DNA of 64,000 nt, taken from assembly GCF_900166665.1 (NCBI RefSeq), contig NZ_LT800494.1, positions 856,927 through 920,926 on the forward strand, in the 5' to 3' direction. Numbering within the stretch: the first letter of the stretch is position 1; every line of letters begins with the position of its first letter. This document shows, one piece after another, positions 1 to 9,118 of this stretch. Position numbers and translations under genes: made by a program. The stretch comes from Cytobacillus gottheilii (GTDB taxonomy: Bacteria > Bacillota > Bacilli > Bacillales > Cytobacillaceae). Under the pieces are notes generated by a model. The model worked only from the letters and a program-made list of their open reading frames with translations, searched no databases and had not been told where the DNA came from.

Positions 1-797
<797 letters not shown>

Positions 798-862
798 AAC
801 AAGTTTGGGATAAAATATAGCTAAAGGATGATTCCTGAGGCAAAGAATGGAGGAATACGACG

Positions 863-2260
863 ATGGCAAAAAAGATGCCTGACATTGGCGATTACAAGTA
901 CGGATTTGCCGATAAAGACGTTTCCATTTTCCGATCAAAACGCGGGTTAACAAAAGAGATTGTTGAAGAAATTTCAAAAATGAAGGAAGAGCCTCAATGG
1001 ATGCTGGACTTCCGCTTAAAATCATTAGAGCACTTCTACAACATGCCGATGCCGCAATGGGGCGGAGATTTAGCGTCATTAAACTTTGATGAAATCACTT
1101 ATTATGTAAAGCCTTCTGAAAAGACTGAGCGTTCTTGGGATGAAGTTCCAGATGAAATCAAGCAAACGTTTGATAAGCTTGGAATTCCTGAAGCAGAGCA
1201 AAAGTATTTAGCAGGTGTATCTGCACAATACGAATCAGAGGTTGTTTACCATAACATGCAGGAAGATCTTGAAGCGATGGGAATTGTATTTAAGGATACT
1301 GACTCTGCACTTCGCGAAAACGAAGAGATTTTCAAAGAGCACTGGGCAAAGGTTATTCCGCCAACAGACAATAAGTTTGCGGCTTTAAACTCTGCTGTGT
1401 GGTCAGGTGGATCTTTCATCTATGTTCCAAAAGGGATCAAAGTTGAAACACCACTGCAAGCATACTTCCGCATTAACTCTGAGAACATGGGGCAATTCGA
1501 ACGTACGCTGATCATCGTTGATGAAGGCGCACATGTGCACTATGTAGAAGGCTGTACAGCTCCTGTGTATACAACAAACTCACTTCATAGTGCGGTTGTT
1601 GAAATCATCATTAAAAAGGATGCATACTGCCGTTATACAACAATCCAAAACTGGGCAAACAATGTTTATAACCTTGTTACAAAGCGTGCAGTTTGTGACG
1701 CAAATGCAACAATGGAATGGATCGATGGAAATATCGGTTCTAAATTAACAATGAAATACCCAGCTGTTATTTTAAAAGGAGAAGGCGCACGCGGAATGAC
1801 TCTTTCCATCGCACTAGCAGGTAAAGGTCAGCATCAGGATGCAGGAGCAAAAATGATTCACCTTGCACCAAACACGTCTTCAACCATCGTTTCAAAATCC
1901 ATCTCGAAACAAGGCGGAAAAGTAACATACCGCGGAATCGTTCAATTTGGACGCAAAGCAGATGGAGCACGTGCAAACATTGAGTGTGATACGTTAATCA
2001 TGGATAATCAATCAACATCTGATACCATTCCATATAACGAAATCTTAAACGACAATATTTCACTTGAGCATGAAGCGAAAGTTTCTAAAGTATCTGAAGA
2101 GCAGCTGTTCTACCTAATGAGCCGCGGAATCTCTGAAGAAGAAGCAACAGAAATGATCGTAATGGGCTTCATCGAGCCATTTACAAAAGAACTTCCAATG
2201 GAATATGCAGTAGAAATGAACCGTCTTATCAAGTTCGAGATGGAAGGATCTATTGGATAA
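863..2260 (+). CDS. sufB: Fe-S cluster assembly scaffold SufB
   Basis: A 465-residue SufB, the core scaffold of the SufBC2D complex on which nascent Fe-S clusters are assembled. The length is the usual one, and the C-terminal stretch with [19 protein letters not shown] is characteristic of the family. A GGAGG site lies about 8 bases before the ATG. It is the last gene of the operon: 65 bases separate it from sufU and a strong terminator follows 10 bases after its stop. Confidence 0.96.
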   Translation: MAKKMPDIGDYKYGFADKDVSIFRSKRGLTKEIVEEISKMKEEPQWMLDFRLKSLEHFYNMPMPQWGGDLASLNFDEITYYVKPSEKTERSWDEVPDEIKQTFDKLGIPEAEQKYLAGVSAQYESEVVYHNMQEDLEAMGIVFKDTDSALRENEEIFKEHWAKVIPPTDNKFAALNSAVWSGGSFIYVPKGIKVETPLQAYFRINSENMGQFERTLIIVDEGAHVHYVEGCTAPVYTTNSLHSAVVEIIIKKDAYCRYTTIQNWANNVYNLVTKRAVCDANATMEWIDGNIGSKLTMKYPAVILKGEGARGMTLSIALAGKGQHQDAGAKMIHLAPNTSSTIVSKSISKQGGKVTYRGIVQFGRKADGARANIECDTLIMDNQSTSDTIPYNEILNDNISLEHEAKVSKVSEEQLFYLMSRGISEEEATEMIVMGFIEPFTKELPMEYAVEMNRLIKFEMEGSIG

Positions 2261-2270
2261 TCCTGTAGAT

Positions 2271-2304
2271 AAAAAGACGAACCTTCGTGGTTCGTCTTTT
2301 TTTT
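2271..2304 (+). terminator. Rho-independent terminator of the suf operon
   Basis: A 13-bp perfect stem (AAAAAGACGAACC against its complement at 2289-2301) with a 5-base loop runs into a run of eight T. It follows the sufB stop by 10 bases. Confidence 0.93.
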
Positions 2305-2321
2305 ATCCATTTGTGGAGTTT

Positions 2322-2413
2322 GGCGAATAAATAGGTGATGTTGGCGAAAATATTTATTTAACGGCGAATAAATGCATCCTAATGGCGAAAAAATTCTTTT
2401 GAAGGCGAATAAC
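2322..2413. repeat. Tandem 41-bp repeat built from 20/21-bp GGCGAA half-units
   Basis: The hexamer GGCGAA occurs at 2322, 2343, 2363, 2384 and 2404, that is at alternating 21 and 20 bp steps. Alternate copies read GGCGAATAA and GGCGAAAA, so the larger unit is 41 bp (2322-2362, 2363-2403, then a partial copy). No credible gene covers it. The remaining 2414-2640 shows no gene or structure that I can support. Confidence 0.8.
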
Positions 2414-2649
2414 CTGTTTTTACATGATCTAATCCGCTTGAATGCTGCATGAAAAATCTCTCCAAAATTCATATTAGTTCCCATATGTTGGTTGGTTGGA
2501 ATGGAATATTCGAGAGGAGCGGGCAAGATAAGACTCCTATGGAGCGGAGCCGTTAGAGATGGACCATACGCCTCCTTATATAGGAAGTACTGTGTTATGG
2601 AATAACACTAGATCTTGAAAAATACCCATTAAAATAACTTATTAATTAT

Positions 2650-2713
2650 TCAAACAATCATTTGACCATTAGAATAATTTTGCATATACTAATATTCAAA
2701 TGAATGTTTGAAT
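2650..2713 (+). promoter_or_regulatory. cad promoter with two CadC-type operators
   Basis: A SigA-type promoter is visible as TTGACC (2662-2667), 17-bp spacer, TATACT (2685-2690). Two inverted repeats of the cad operator type flank it: TCAAA-6-TTTGA at 2650-2665 overlapping the -35 box, and ATTCAAA-6-TTTGAAT at 2694-2713 over the transcription start. Both resemble the known pI258 cad operator (TCAAATAAATATTTGA type). The arrangement implies autorepression by CadC relieved by Cd/Zn/Pb. Confidence 0.85.
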
Positions 2714-2727
2714 GAGGAGGCTATATT

Positions 2728-3096
2728 TTGAAACACGATGATATTTGCGAAGTGACTTGTGTGGATGAGGTAAAAGTAAATCGAGTCAAAAATTCTATCC
2801 AGCAGAAGGATACGATGTCTGTTGCACAAATATTTAAAGCTCTTTCTGATGATACGAGGATTAGAATTGCTTTTGCTTTATGCGAAGAAGATGAACTTTG
2901 TGTATGCGATGTTGCTAATATTGTTGGCAGCACAATGGCTACTGCGTCTCACCATTTACGTCATCTTAAAAACCTTGGTCTGGCAAAGTATCAGAAACGA
3001 GGTAAACTCGTGTATTATTCCTTGGATGACGAGCATGTCAGACAATTGATTCAAATAGCCTTTGCACATCAGCTGGAGGGAAAGCTTCATGAATAA
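2728..3096 (+). CDS. cadC: Cadmium-responsive ArsR/SmtB repressor CadC
   Basis: A 122-residue winged-helix metalloregulator that represses the cad operon until soft metals bind. It aligns closely with plasmid pI258 CadC, including the four thiolates in the same positions: Cys7 and Cys11 in the N-terminal arm and Cys58 and Cys60 in ELCVCD. The DNA-recognition helix is in the TMATASHHLRHL stretch. The start is TTG at 2728, preceded by AGGAGG. Its stop overlaps the cadA ATG by 8 bases, so the two are translationally coupled. Confidence 0.93.
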   Translation: MKHDDICEVTCVDEVKVNRVKNSIQQKDTMSVAQIFKALSDDTRIRIAFALCEEDELCVCDVANIVGSTMATASHHLRHLKNLGLAKYQKRGKLVYYSLDDEHVRQLIQIAFAHQLEGKLHE

Positions 3097-5215
3097 CTCC
3101 GAATTACAGAAAAGTGTTTACCGCGTTCAAGGCTTCACCTGAGCAGGCTGCGCGACAAAGTTCGAAAAGAACGTCAAACACCTGGATGGTGTTTCTAATG
3201 CAAATGTTAATTTTGGTGCATCTAAGCTTACTGTTTATGGTGAGACAACGATTGAAGTACTCGAAAAAGCAGGAGCTTTTGAAAACTTAAGACTGTATCC
3301 TGAAAAACAAAAAGTTGAAGAGAAAAAGATTCCATTTTTCCAAAAACACGGGACAGTCATCGCATCGCTTATATTCCTGTTAATAGGCTGGATGGCTGCA
3401 GAAATATCAGGTGAAAATAGCATTGTTTCTATACTAGCATATGCCAGTTCTATTTTAGTGGGCGGTTATCGGCTCTTTAAAACAGGAGTTATGAATTTAT
3501 TCCGTTTAGAGTTTGATATGAAAACTTTAATGACCATTGCAGTTATTGGTGCTGCTGTTATTGGTGAATGGGGTGAAGGTGCAACAGTTGTTATCTTGTT
3601 TGCGATCAGTGAAGCCCTCGAAACATACTCCATGGATAAGGCACGCCAATCAATACGGTCATTAATGGACATTGCTCCTAAAGAAGCTTTAATCAGAAGA
3701 GGAAATGAAGAACGCTTTATTAATGTAGATGATATTCAAGTTGACGATATTATGATCGTTAAACCTGGACAAAAAATAGCGATGGACGGAATCGTTTTAA
3801 AAGGAGTATCATCAGTCAATCAAGCAGCTATTACGGGTGAATCAGTACCTGTGTCAAAAACAATTGAAAATGAAGTTTTCGCGGGTACATTAAATGAAGA
3901 GGGCCTCTTGGAGGTAAAAGTTACAAAACTTGTGGATGATACTACCATTGCAAAGATCATACAATTAGTTGAAGAAGCTCAGGCAGAACGGGCACCATCA
4001 CAGGCATTTGTAGATCGCTTTGCCAGGTACTATACTCCAATCATCATGCTGGTTGCACTTGCCGCAGCTGTTGTACCTCCTTTATTCTTCAATGGAGATT
4101 GGGAGAAATGGATTTACCAGGGATTAGCTGTTTTAGTAGTCGGCTGTCCATGTGCCCTTGTTATTTCCACACCCGTATCTATTGTAACGGCAATCGGGAA
4201 TGCAGCACGTAATGGTGTTCTGATCAAAGGCGGCATTCATCTTGAAGAATTGGGAGGAATTAAAGCAATTGCCTTCGATAAAACAGGAACCTTAACAAAA
4301 GGAGTTCCTGTGGTAACGGATTACCTTCCAAATACAGATATTGATCCTGATGAACTGCTGACTATTGTTGCAGCTTTGGAAAATGGTTCACAGCATCCAC
4401 TGGCTTCTGCCATTATCAAAAAAGCTGAAGAAGAAGATTTAAAATACAAAAGTATATCGATTGAAAAATTCTTATCAATAACAGGAAAAGGAGTTACAGG
4501 CTCAATACATGGCAAAACCTATTATGTCGGCAGTCCAAGTCTATTTGAAGAAATATTAGAAAATGGGTTATCAAATGAGCAGAAGGAAACGATCTCGCAG
4601 CTTCAAGAAAAGGGCAAAACGGTCATGGCTGCCGGAACATCTGCTAAAGTTTTAGGGCTGATTGCTGTTGCTGACGAGTTGAGGATAAATAGTATAGACG
4701 TTATTCAAAAACTTCATTCATTAGGAGTTCAAAAGACCATTATGCTGACAGGAGATAATGCTGGAACTGCAAATGCAATCGGAAAACAGGCAGGTGTTTC
4801 GGATCTGAAGGCAGACTTGCTGCCGCAGGATAAATTAGCTTTTATTAAAGGTCTGAAAAGCGAATATGGCCGGGTGGCTATGGTTGGGGATGGTGTCAAT
4901 GATGCTCCCGCTTTAGCAGCCTCTACTGTTGGAATTGCAATGGGCGGTGCTGGGACAGATACGGCTTTAGAAACAGCTGACATTGCATTAATGGCAGATG
5001 ATCTGGAAAAACTGCCTTTTGCCGTTAAGTTGAGCAGAAGAACATTATTCATTATTAAACAGAATATTATATTCTCTTTAGGCATTAAACTACTGGCCTT
5101 ACTCTTAGTTGTTCCAGGCTGGTTAACACTATGGATTGCTATTTTTGCAGATATGGGTGCAACGCTAATAGTCACATTAAATGGTTTAAGACTGCTGCGA
5201 GTGAAGGATAAATAA
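3089..5215 (+). pseudogene. cadA: CadA-type heavy-metal P1B ATPase, interrupted by in-frame TGA at codon 18
   Basis: Cytoplasmic-membrane ATPase that would export Cd/Zn/Pb, in an operon with cadC. Read through the TGA at 3140-3142 it is 708 residues, the normal CadA length. The N-terminal HMA domain reads GFT-stop-AGCA, so the TGA replaces the first cysteine of the metal-binding CxxC motif; no other stop occurs to 5215. All core motifs are intact: TGES (actuator), CPC in [17 protein letters not shown] (phosphorylated Asp), QHPLA and [10 protein letters not shown]. The next in-frame ATG is 3392, which would cut into the first membrane helix, and I see no good ribosome site for it. Either the gene is freshly broken, or TGA is read through; a selenocysteine reading is possible but unproven. 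Confidence 0.7.
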
Positions 5216-5220
5216 GAGAC

Positions 5221-5248
5221 AGAAGCTTCCTGAAAGGGAGGCTTCTTT
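5221..5248 (+). terminator. Probable terminator after cadA
   Basis: The arms AGAAGCTTCC and GGAGGCTTCT pair with one wobble around a short loop just after the cadA stop. The T-run is short, so termination may be partial. Confidence 0.6.
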
Positions 5249-5338
5249 GCGAAAAGAGTAAGTAATGCAGGCTCATATACATATCACAAATTTTCAACCA
5301 AGAAAGATGCCAGCACTTTTCAAATGGAGGGAATATTT

Positions 5339-5971
5339 TTGAATAGAAGCTGGAATGCGATTATTTATAAATTATGGTCACCAATTTATGATCACTTCTT
5401 TAATAAAGGGATGTTTTTAAAAGCAAGAAAAGAGGTATTTAGAAATCTAAAATACAAGAAAGGAAGTAAAATCCTGCTAGTGGGAGTGGGTACAGGTGCA
5501 GATATTCCATTTTTCTTAGATAAGGGGTACGTTCTTACAGCAATTGATTACTCTGAAGAAATGCTGGCAGTTGCAAAAAGTAAGTTTAAGAACGAGTCCA
5601 TAACGTTTAAAAAAATGGATGCGCAAAAGATGGAGTTTGAAGATAATACATTTGATTTTATTGCAGCAAGCTTAGTTATTAGTGTTGTCCCTCAACCAGA
5701 AGATGCACTTAGCGAAATTACAAGGGTATTAAAGAAAAATGGAGAAATCCTTATACTTGATAAGTTTGCTCCTGTAAATAAAAAACGGAATGCTGCACAA
5801 AAAATACTCCGTCCGATCATTAAATTACTAGGGACAGATATTGGTATAGATTTTCATGCACTTCTAAAACCTTTTGAAACTCAATTAGAATTGAAAAAGG
5901 ACAATGCAGTAATGCTGAACGGAATGTATAGGAAAATATTATTAGTAAAACAGCTGCCAGGCAATCAATAG
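5339..5971 (+). CDS. Class I SAM-dependent methyltransferase (UbiE/type 11 fold)
   Basis: A 210-residue soluble protein with a Rossmann-type SAM-binding motif LLVGVGTGADIPFF near residue 45, an acidic strand end (TAIDYSEEML) and the VVPQPEDAL / LKKNGEILILDKF segments typical of methyltransferase family 11. The substrate cannot be told. I place the start at TTG 5339, because ATGGAGGG at 5324 is better read as the ribosome binding site, 8 bases upstream, than as a start. It stands alone between the cad genes and yunF. Confidence 0.8.
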   Translation: MNRSWNAIIYKLWSPIYDHFFNKGMFLKARKEVFRNLKYKKGSKILLVGVGTGADIPFFLDKGYVLTAIDYSEEMLAVAKSKFKNESITFKKMDAQKMEFEDNTFDFIAASLVISVVPQPEDALSEITRVLKKNGEILILDKFAPVNKKRNAAQKILRPIIKLLGTDIGIDFHALLKPFETQLELKKDNAVMLNGMYRKILLVKQLPGNQ

Positions 5972-6080
5972 TGGAAAGTTTGCCGGCTGTTGTTATATAT
6001 ATATATAAGTTATGGATTTTGATTGACTTTATAAATTTAGGTTATATTTAATATAGAAAAATGAGAGAGGGGGATATTCG

Positions 6081-6926
6081 ATGATCACCATAGGTGTAAC
6101 TGGATGGGGAGATCATGATCAATTATATACTGGCCATATTGCTGCACGTGATAAGCTGAAGGAATATAGCGCCCATTTTCCAGTTGTAGAAGTTGATTCA
6201 GCGTTTTACGCCGTTCAGCCTGTACGAAATGCGAAAAGGTGGACAGAGGATACCCCAGACGGTTTTCAGTTTGTTGTCAAAGCGTATCAGGGGATGACAG
6301 GGCATGAACGCGGTAAGCTCCCTTTTGAGAGCAAGGAAGAAATGTTTTCAGCATTTAAAGAATCACTTCAGCCTTATATAGATCGTAATAAACTGGCGAT
6401 GGTCCTTTTTCAATTTCCGCCATGGTTTGATTGCCAAAAAAAGAATGTAGACTATCTGCGATGGTGCAAGGCACAAATGAGAAATATTCCATGTGCACTG
6501 GAATTCCGCCATCAGTCTTGGTTTAAGGAACACTTCAGGGAGAAGACCTTGCAATTTATAAAGGATGAAGATTGGATTCATACAATATGTGACGAACCGC
6601 AGGCAGGGGAAGGATCGATTCCGATTGTACTCGCAGCACCTCGATCTGATAAGCTTCTTGTTCGTTTCCATGGCCGTAACGTCCATGGCTGGCAAAAGAA
6701 AAATCATGATAACTGGCGTGAAGTACGCTATTTGTATAATTATAATAAAGAAGAGCTTGCACAATGGGGTGAGTATATTCGAACACTAGAACAGAAGTGT
6801 GAGCAAATTTATGTATTGTTTAATAATAACTCCGGCGGAGATGCTGCTGATAATGCTAAGCAGTTCATTGATATGCTTGGCATTGAATATAGCTGCTTAG
6901 CACCAAGACAACTCGATTTATTCTAG
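6081..6926 (+). CDS. yunF: DUF72 family protein YunF
   Basis: A 281-residue DUF72 (YecE-like) protein with a TIM-barrel fold expected from the family. The N-terminal IGVTGWGDHDQLY, the EVDSAFYAVQP stretch and the late YVLFNNNSGGDAADNA segment are family hallmarks. Biochemical function is unknown. A strong GAGAGGGGG site precedes the ATG. It is followed by yunC as in the B. subtilis yun cluster, though separated by about 90 bases. Confidence 0.88.
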   Translation: MITIGVTGWGDHDQLYTGHIAARDKLKEYSAHFPVVEVDSAFYAVQPVRNAKRWTEDTPDGFQFVVKAYQGMTGHERGKLPFESKEEMFSAFKESLQPYIDRNKLAMVLFQFPPWFDCQKKNVDYLRWCKAQMRNIPCALEFRHQSWFKEHFREKTLQFIKDEDWIHTICDEPQAGEGSIPIVLAAPRSDKLLVRFHGRNVHGWQKKNHDNWREVRYLYNYNKEELAQWGEYIRTLEQKCEQIYVLFNNNSGGDAADNAKQFIDMLGIEYSCLAPRQLDLF

Positions 6927-6964
6927 TGCATGGTAAGTAGGCTTTCATAGGAGATTTTCCAGTA

Positions 6965-7007
6965 CACTCTTTTCCTTGTCCCGTCATATGGTGTAAGGAA
7001 AGGAGTG
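6965..7007 (+). promoter_or_regulatory. Hairpin that covers the yunC ribosome binding site
   Basis: CACTCTTTTCCTT (6965-6977) pairs with AAGGAAAGGAGTG (6995-7007) over 13 positions with one G-U pair and a 17-base loop. The 3' arm contains the Shine-Dalgarno sequence of yunC, so the folded leader would hide it. There is no T-run, so it is not a terminator. Confidence 0.6.
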
Positions 7008-7015
7008 GGGCAGTT

Positions 7016-7318
7016 ATGATGAATTTAAGTCCTATTGAAATTGGTGGACACACATTTTTAAGTGTGTCTGTGGAACTTCCAAAAACAAATTTACTTGTAG
7101 TTACAAATGATAAAGGATATATCATGTGTGGAGCATTAGATGTTGCACTACTAAATGAAAAGCTTAAAGATCGAAAAGTGATTGCAGGAAGAGCAGTTGG
7201 CGTTAAAACCATTGAGCAATTAATTGATGCACCGCTTGAATCCGTCACATATGAAGCAGAAAACCTTGGCATTAAAAAAGGTATGACTGGGAGAGACGCC
7301 CTTTTAAAAATGATCTAA
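7016..7318 (+). CDS. yunC: DUF1805 family protein YunC
   Basis: A 100-residue small cytosolic protein closely resembling B. subtilis YunC (DUF1805): PKTNLLVVTNDKGYIMCGAL and IAGRAVGVKTIEQL are near-identical blocks. No enzymatic role is known. ATG at 7016 is followed directly by a second ATG; either may be used, with AGGAG about 10 bases upstream. The ribosome binding site lies inside a 13-bp hairpin (6965-7007). Confidence 0.9.
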   Translation: MMNLSPIEIGGHTFLSVSVELPKTNLLVVTNDKGYIMCGALDVALLNEKLKDRKVIAGRAVGVKTIEQLIDAPLESVTYEAENLGIKKGMTGRDALLKMI

Positions 7319-7335
7319 TTAAAACATACAGGCGC

Positions 7336-7367
7336 TGAGGCTGCTATTGAGCAGTCTCTTTTTCTTT
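7336..7367 (+). terminator. Terminator after yunC
   Basis: GAGGCTGCT pairs with AGCAGTCTC (one mismatch) and is followed by TTTTTCTTT. Confidence 0.8.
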
Positions 7368-7598
7368 AAGAGGCTAAATGACTGATGAGTGATAGATTTC
7401 ATTTACGCAGAAAAAAAGATAATTTGCAAATTTTCTTTTGCTAGTTGCAGGAGGAATGATAATATATGATTAAGACTAATTTCCTGCCTTGTACGGTTTA
7501 ACTTGAATAATGTAGACAAACATGTAAAATATTGATGACAATTTAAACGAGAAGTGGAAATTGAATGGATAACTTATAGATGAAAAAGAGGTTTTTTC

Positions 7599-8696
7599 AT
7601 GAGATTAGTATCAACGAAATCTGCTAAAGTAGGCAGTGTACTTGGGAAATCTATATATAACGATAAAGGGAAAGTCCTCTTACATAAAGGCGTAAAGCTT
7701 GACGCAAAAATGTTATCCAGGCTGCAAAAAATGGGGATTACATATATATATGTAATGGACGAGAGAATGAAGGATATTGTTTATAAATCCACATTGCCAG
7801 AACAGCTGCGCCGTGAAGCCATACATACCATCGAAGATACGTTTCGGCAATCAGGCAAGGCTCAAAATTTAGACAAATCCTTTGTTATTGAACAAGCTTC
7901 AAAGAATTTTGAAGTGCTAATCGACAATCTGCTGGATGAAATAAAAGGAGATCAAAACCTCATTTCAATCATGTCAGACGTTTATACATACGATCATTAT
8001 ATTTTCTCTCATTCGTTAAATGTAACACTATATTCTTTAGCAATTGGTTTACAGCTTAATTTTTCAAGAAAAGATTTGGAATTGCTCGGGATGGGTGCAA
8101 TTTTGCATGATGTCGGAAAAATGCAGATTCCCGAGAATATTCTTTTAAAGCCAGGAAGATTAACAGAAGAAGAATTTCTTCAAATAAAAAAGCATGCTGA
8201 AGCAGGATTTGACTTATTAAGAGGAGTACATAGCGTCTCATTAATTGTGGCTCATTGCGCTTACCAACATCATGAGCGACTGAATGGAAGCGGTTATCCG
8301 CGTGGGATTTCTGGTGATGACATTCACCCTTTTGCCAAAATAATTGCAGTTGCTGATGTTTTTGACGCTGTTACATCAAATCGAATCTATCGTAATGCTA
8401 TGCTTCCGCATGAAGGAATGGAAATACTATATGCAGGATCAGGTACATTGTTTGATGCGAAATTGATTGAAAGCTTCCGCCAATCTGTTGCTCTATACCC
8501 AGTAGGAATGACCGTGGAGCTGAATGATGGGAGAAAAGGTGTTGTCATTAAGCAAAATATAGGCATGTGTGATCGCCCTATTGTTCGTATTTTTGAAGAG
8601 GGCGGTTCAATGATTGAGCCGTATGAATTAGATTTAAAGGAAGAACTTTCAATATTGATTAGCGGCTGTGATACAACGTGGCAGAATGGTTCATAA
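7599..8696 (+). CDS. HD-GYP domain phosphodiesterase (cyclic-di-GMP type)
   Basis: A 365-residue protein with an N-terminal region of about 120 residues (DUF3391-like start, MRLVSTKSAKVGSVLGKS) and an HD-GYP domain: LHDVGK near residues 168-173, HAEAGFDLL, HHERLNGSGYPRG around 225-237 and ADVFDAVTSNR. HD-GYP proteins hydrolyse cyclic-di-GMP or related dinucleotides using an iron or manganese centre. The metal-ligand motifs are complete, so activity is likely. No membrane helix is visible. The leader 7368-7598 shows nothing firm. Confidence 0.9.
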   Translation: MRLVSTKSAKVGSVLGKSIYNDKGKVLLHKGVKLDAKMLSRLQKMGITYIYVMDERMKDIVYKSTLPEQLRREAIHTIEDTFRQSGKAQNLDKSFVIEQASKNFEVLIDNLLDEIKGDQNLISIMSDVYTYDHYIFSHSLNVTLYSLAIGLQLNFSRKDLELLGMGAILHDVGKMQIPENILLKPGRLTEEEFLQIKKHAEAGFDLLRGVHSVSLIVAHCAYQHHERLNGSGYPRGISGDDIHPFAKIIAVADVFDAVTSNRIYRNAMLPHEGMEILYAGSGTLFDAKLIESFRQSVALYPVGMTVELNDGRKGVVIKQNIGMCDRPIVRIFEEGGSMIEPYELDLKEELSILISGCDTTWQNGS

Positions 8697-8714
8697 TCGG
8701 GAAAATGACCTCCA

Positions 8715-8743
8715 TTGTACATTGCTTGTTATTTTGATATAAT
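8715..8743 (+). promoter_or_regulatory. SigA-type promoter of the lysine-riboswitch transcript
   Basis: TTGTAC, a 17-bp spacer and TATAAT, with a TG one base upstream of the -10 (extended -10). Transcription would begin about 25 bases before the riboswitch. Confidence 0.75.
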
Positions 8744-8775
8744 AATTGCAATTGAATATGAACCTTATCATATCC

Positions 8776-8930
8776 GATGGGGTAGAGGTGCATTATTTAT
8801 TAGTAAGCTGCTTGAGGATGACAACAAGGAGAGCAGCTGAAAGGGAATATTGCCGAAGCGGATAGCTGATGTCAGCAGCTATCTCGCTGGGGTTATCTTT
8901 AAGAGAGGTAACACTGTCATTGCAGGTAAG
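8776..8930 (+). promoter_or_regulatory. Lysine riboswitch (L box)
   Basis: The leader carries the conserved blocks of the lysine aptamer in order: GTAGAGGTGC (8782), AGTAAG, CAGCTGAAAGG (8834), TGCCGAAGC, GCTGGGGTTATC (8886) and TTAAGAGAGGTAACACTGTC. It lies directly upstream of a terminator and an NhaC-type transporter, so lysine should switch off the transporter by premature termination. This is a known riboswitch class; the assignment rests on core motif match. Confidence 0.92.
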
Positions 8931-8983
8931 AAAAGTCTTTATACAATATTATGAAGTCTTTTTATTTGTGTTGGGTGATTCTT

Positions 8984-9068
8984 GCAATGGAGAGCTACAG
9001 GTCGTAATGGAGAAGAATAGATTATCAAGAGTGATGATAGAGATTCTCTGCCATTGCTCTTTTTATTT
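8984..9068 (+). terminator. Riboswitch-controlled terminator
   Basis: GCAATGG (8984-8990) pairs with CCATTGC (9051-9057), with AGA/TCT pairs further in, and TCTTTTTATTTT follows. It sits between the lysine aptamer and the transporter start, as an expression platform should. Confidence 0.8.
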
Positions 9069-9118
9069 TGTGCTCTTTGCAATGCCTCTGCCGAATTTCA
9101 TTCAAGGAGGAAAAAAAG

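Noticed and set aside
2110..2526. Minus-strand frame over the sufB end and the GGCGAA repeats
   Set aside because: It is antisense to a conserved gene and crosses a strong terminator.
2490..2580. Resemblance to the core of the MITE-like elements (GAGGAGCGGG, ACTCCTATGGAG)
   Set aside because: Only short shared words; no inverted ends and no terminator hairpin, so I do not call a fifth copy.
7465..7500. 11-codon frame after AGGAGG upstream of the HD-GYP gene
   Set aside because: A ribosome-like site exists, but the peptide is very short and nothing suggests attenuation.
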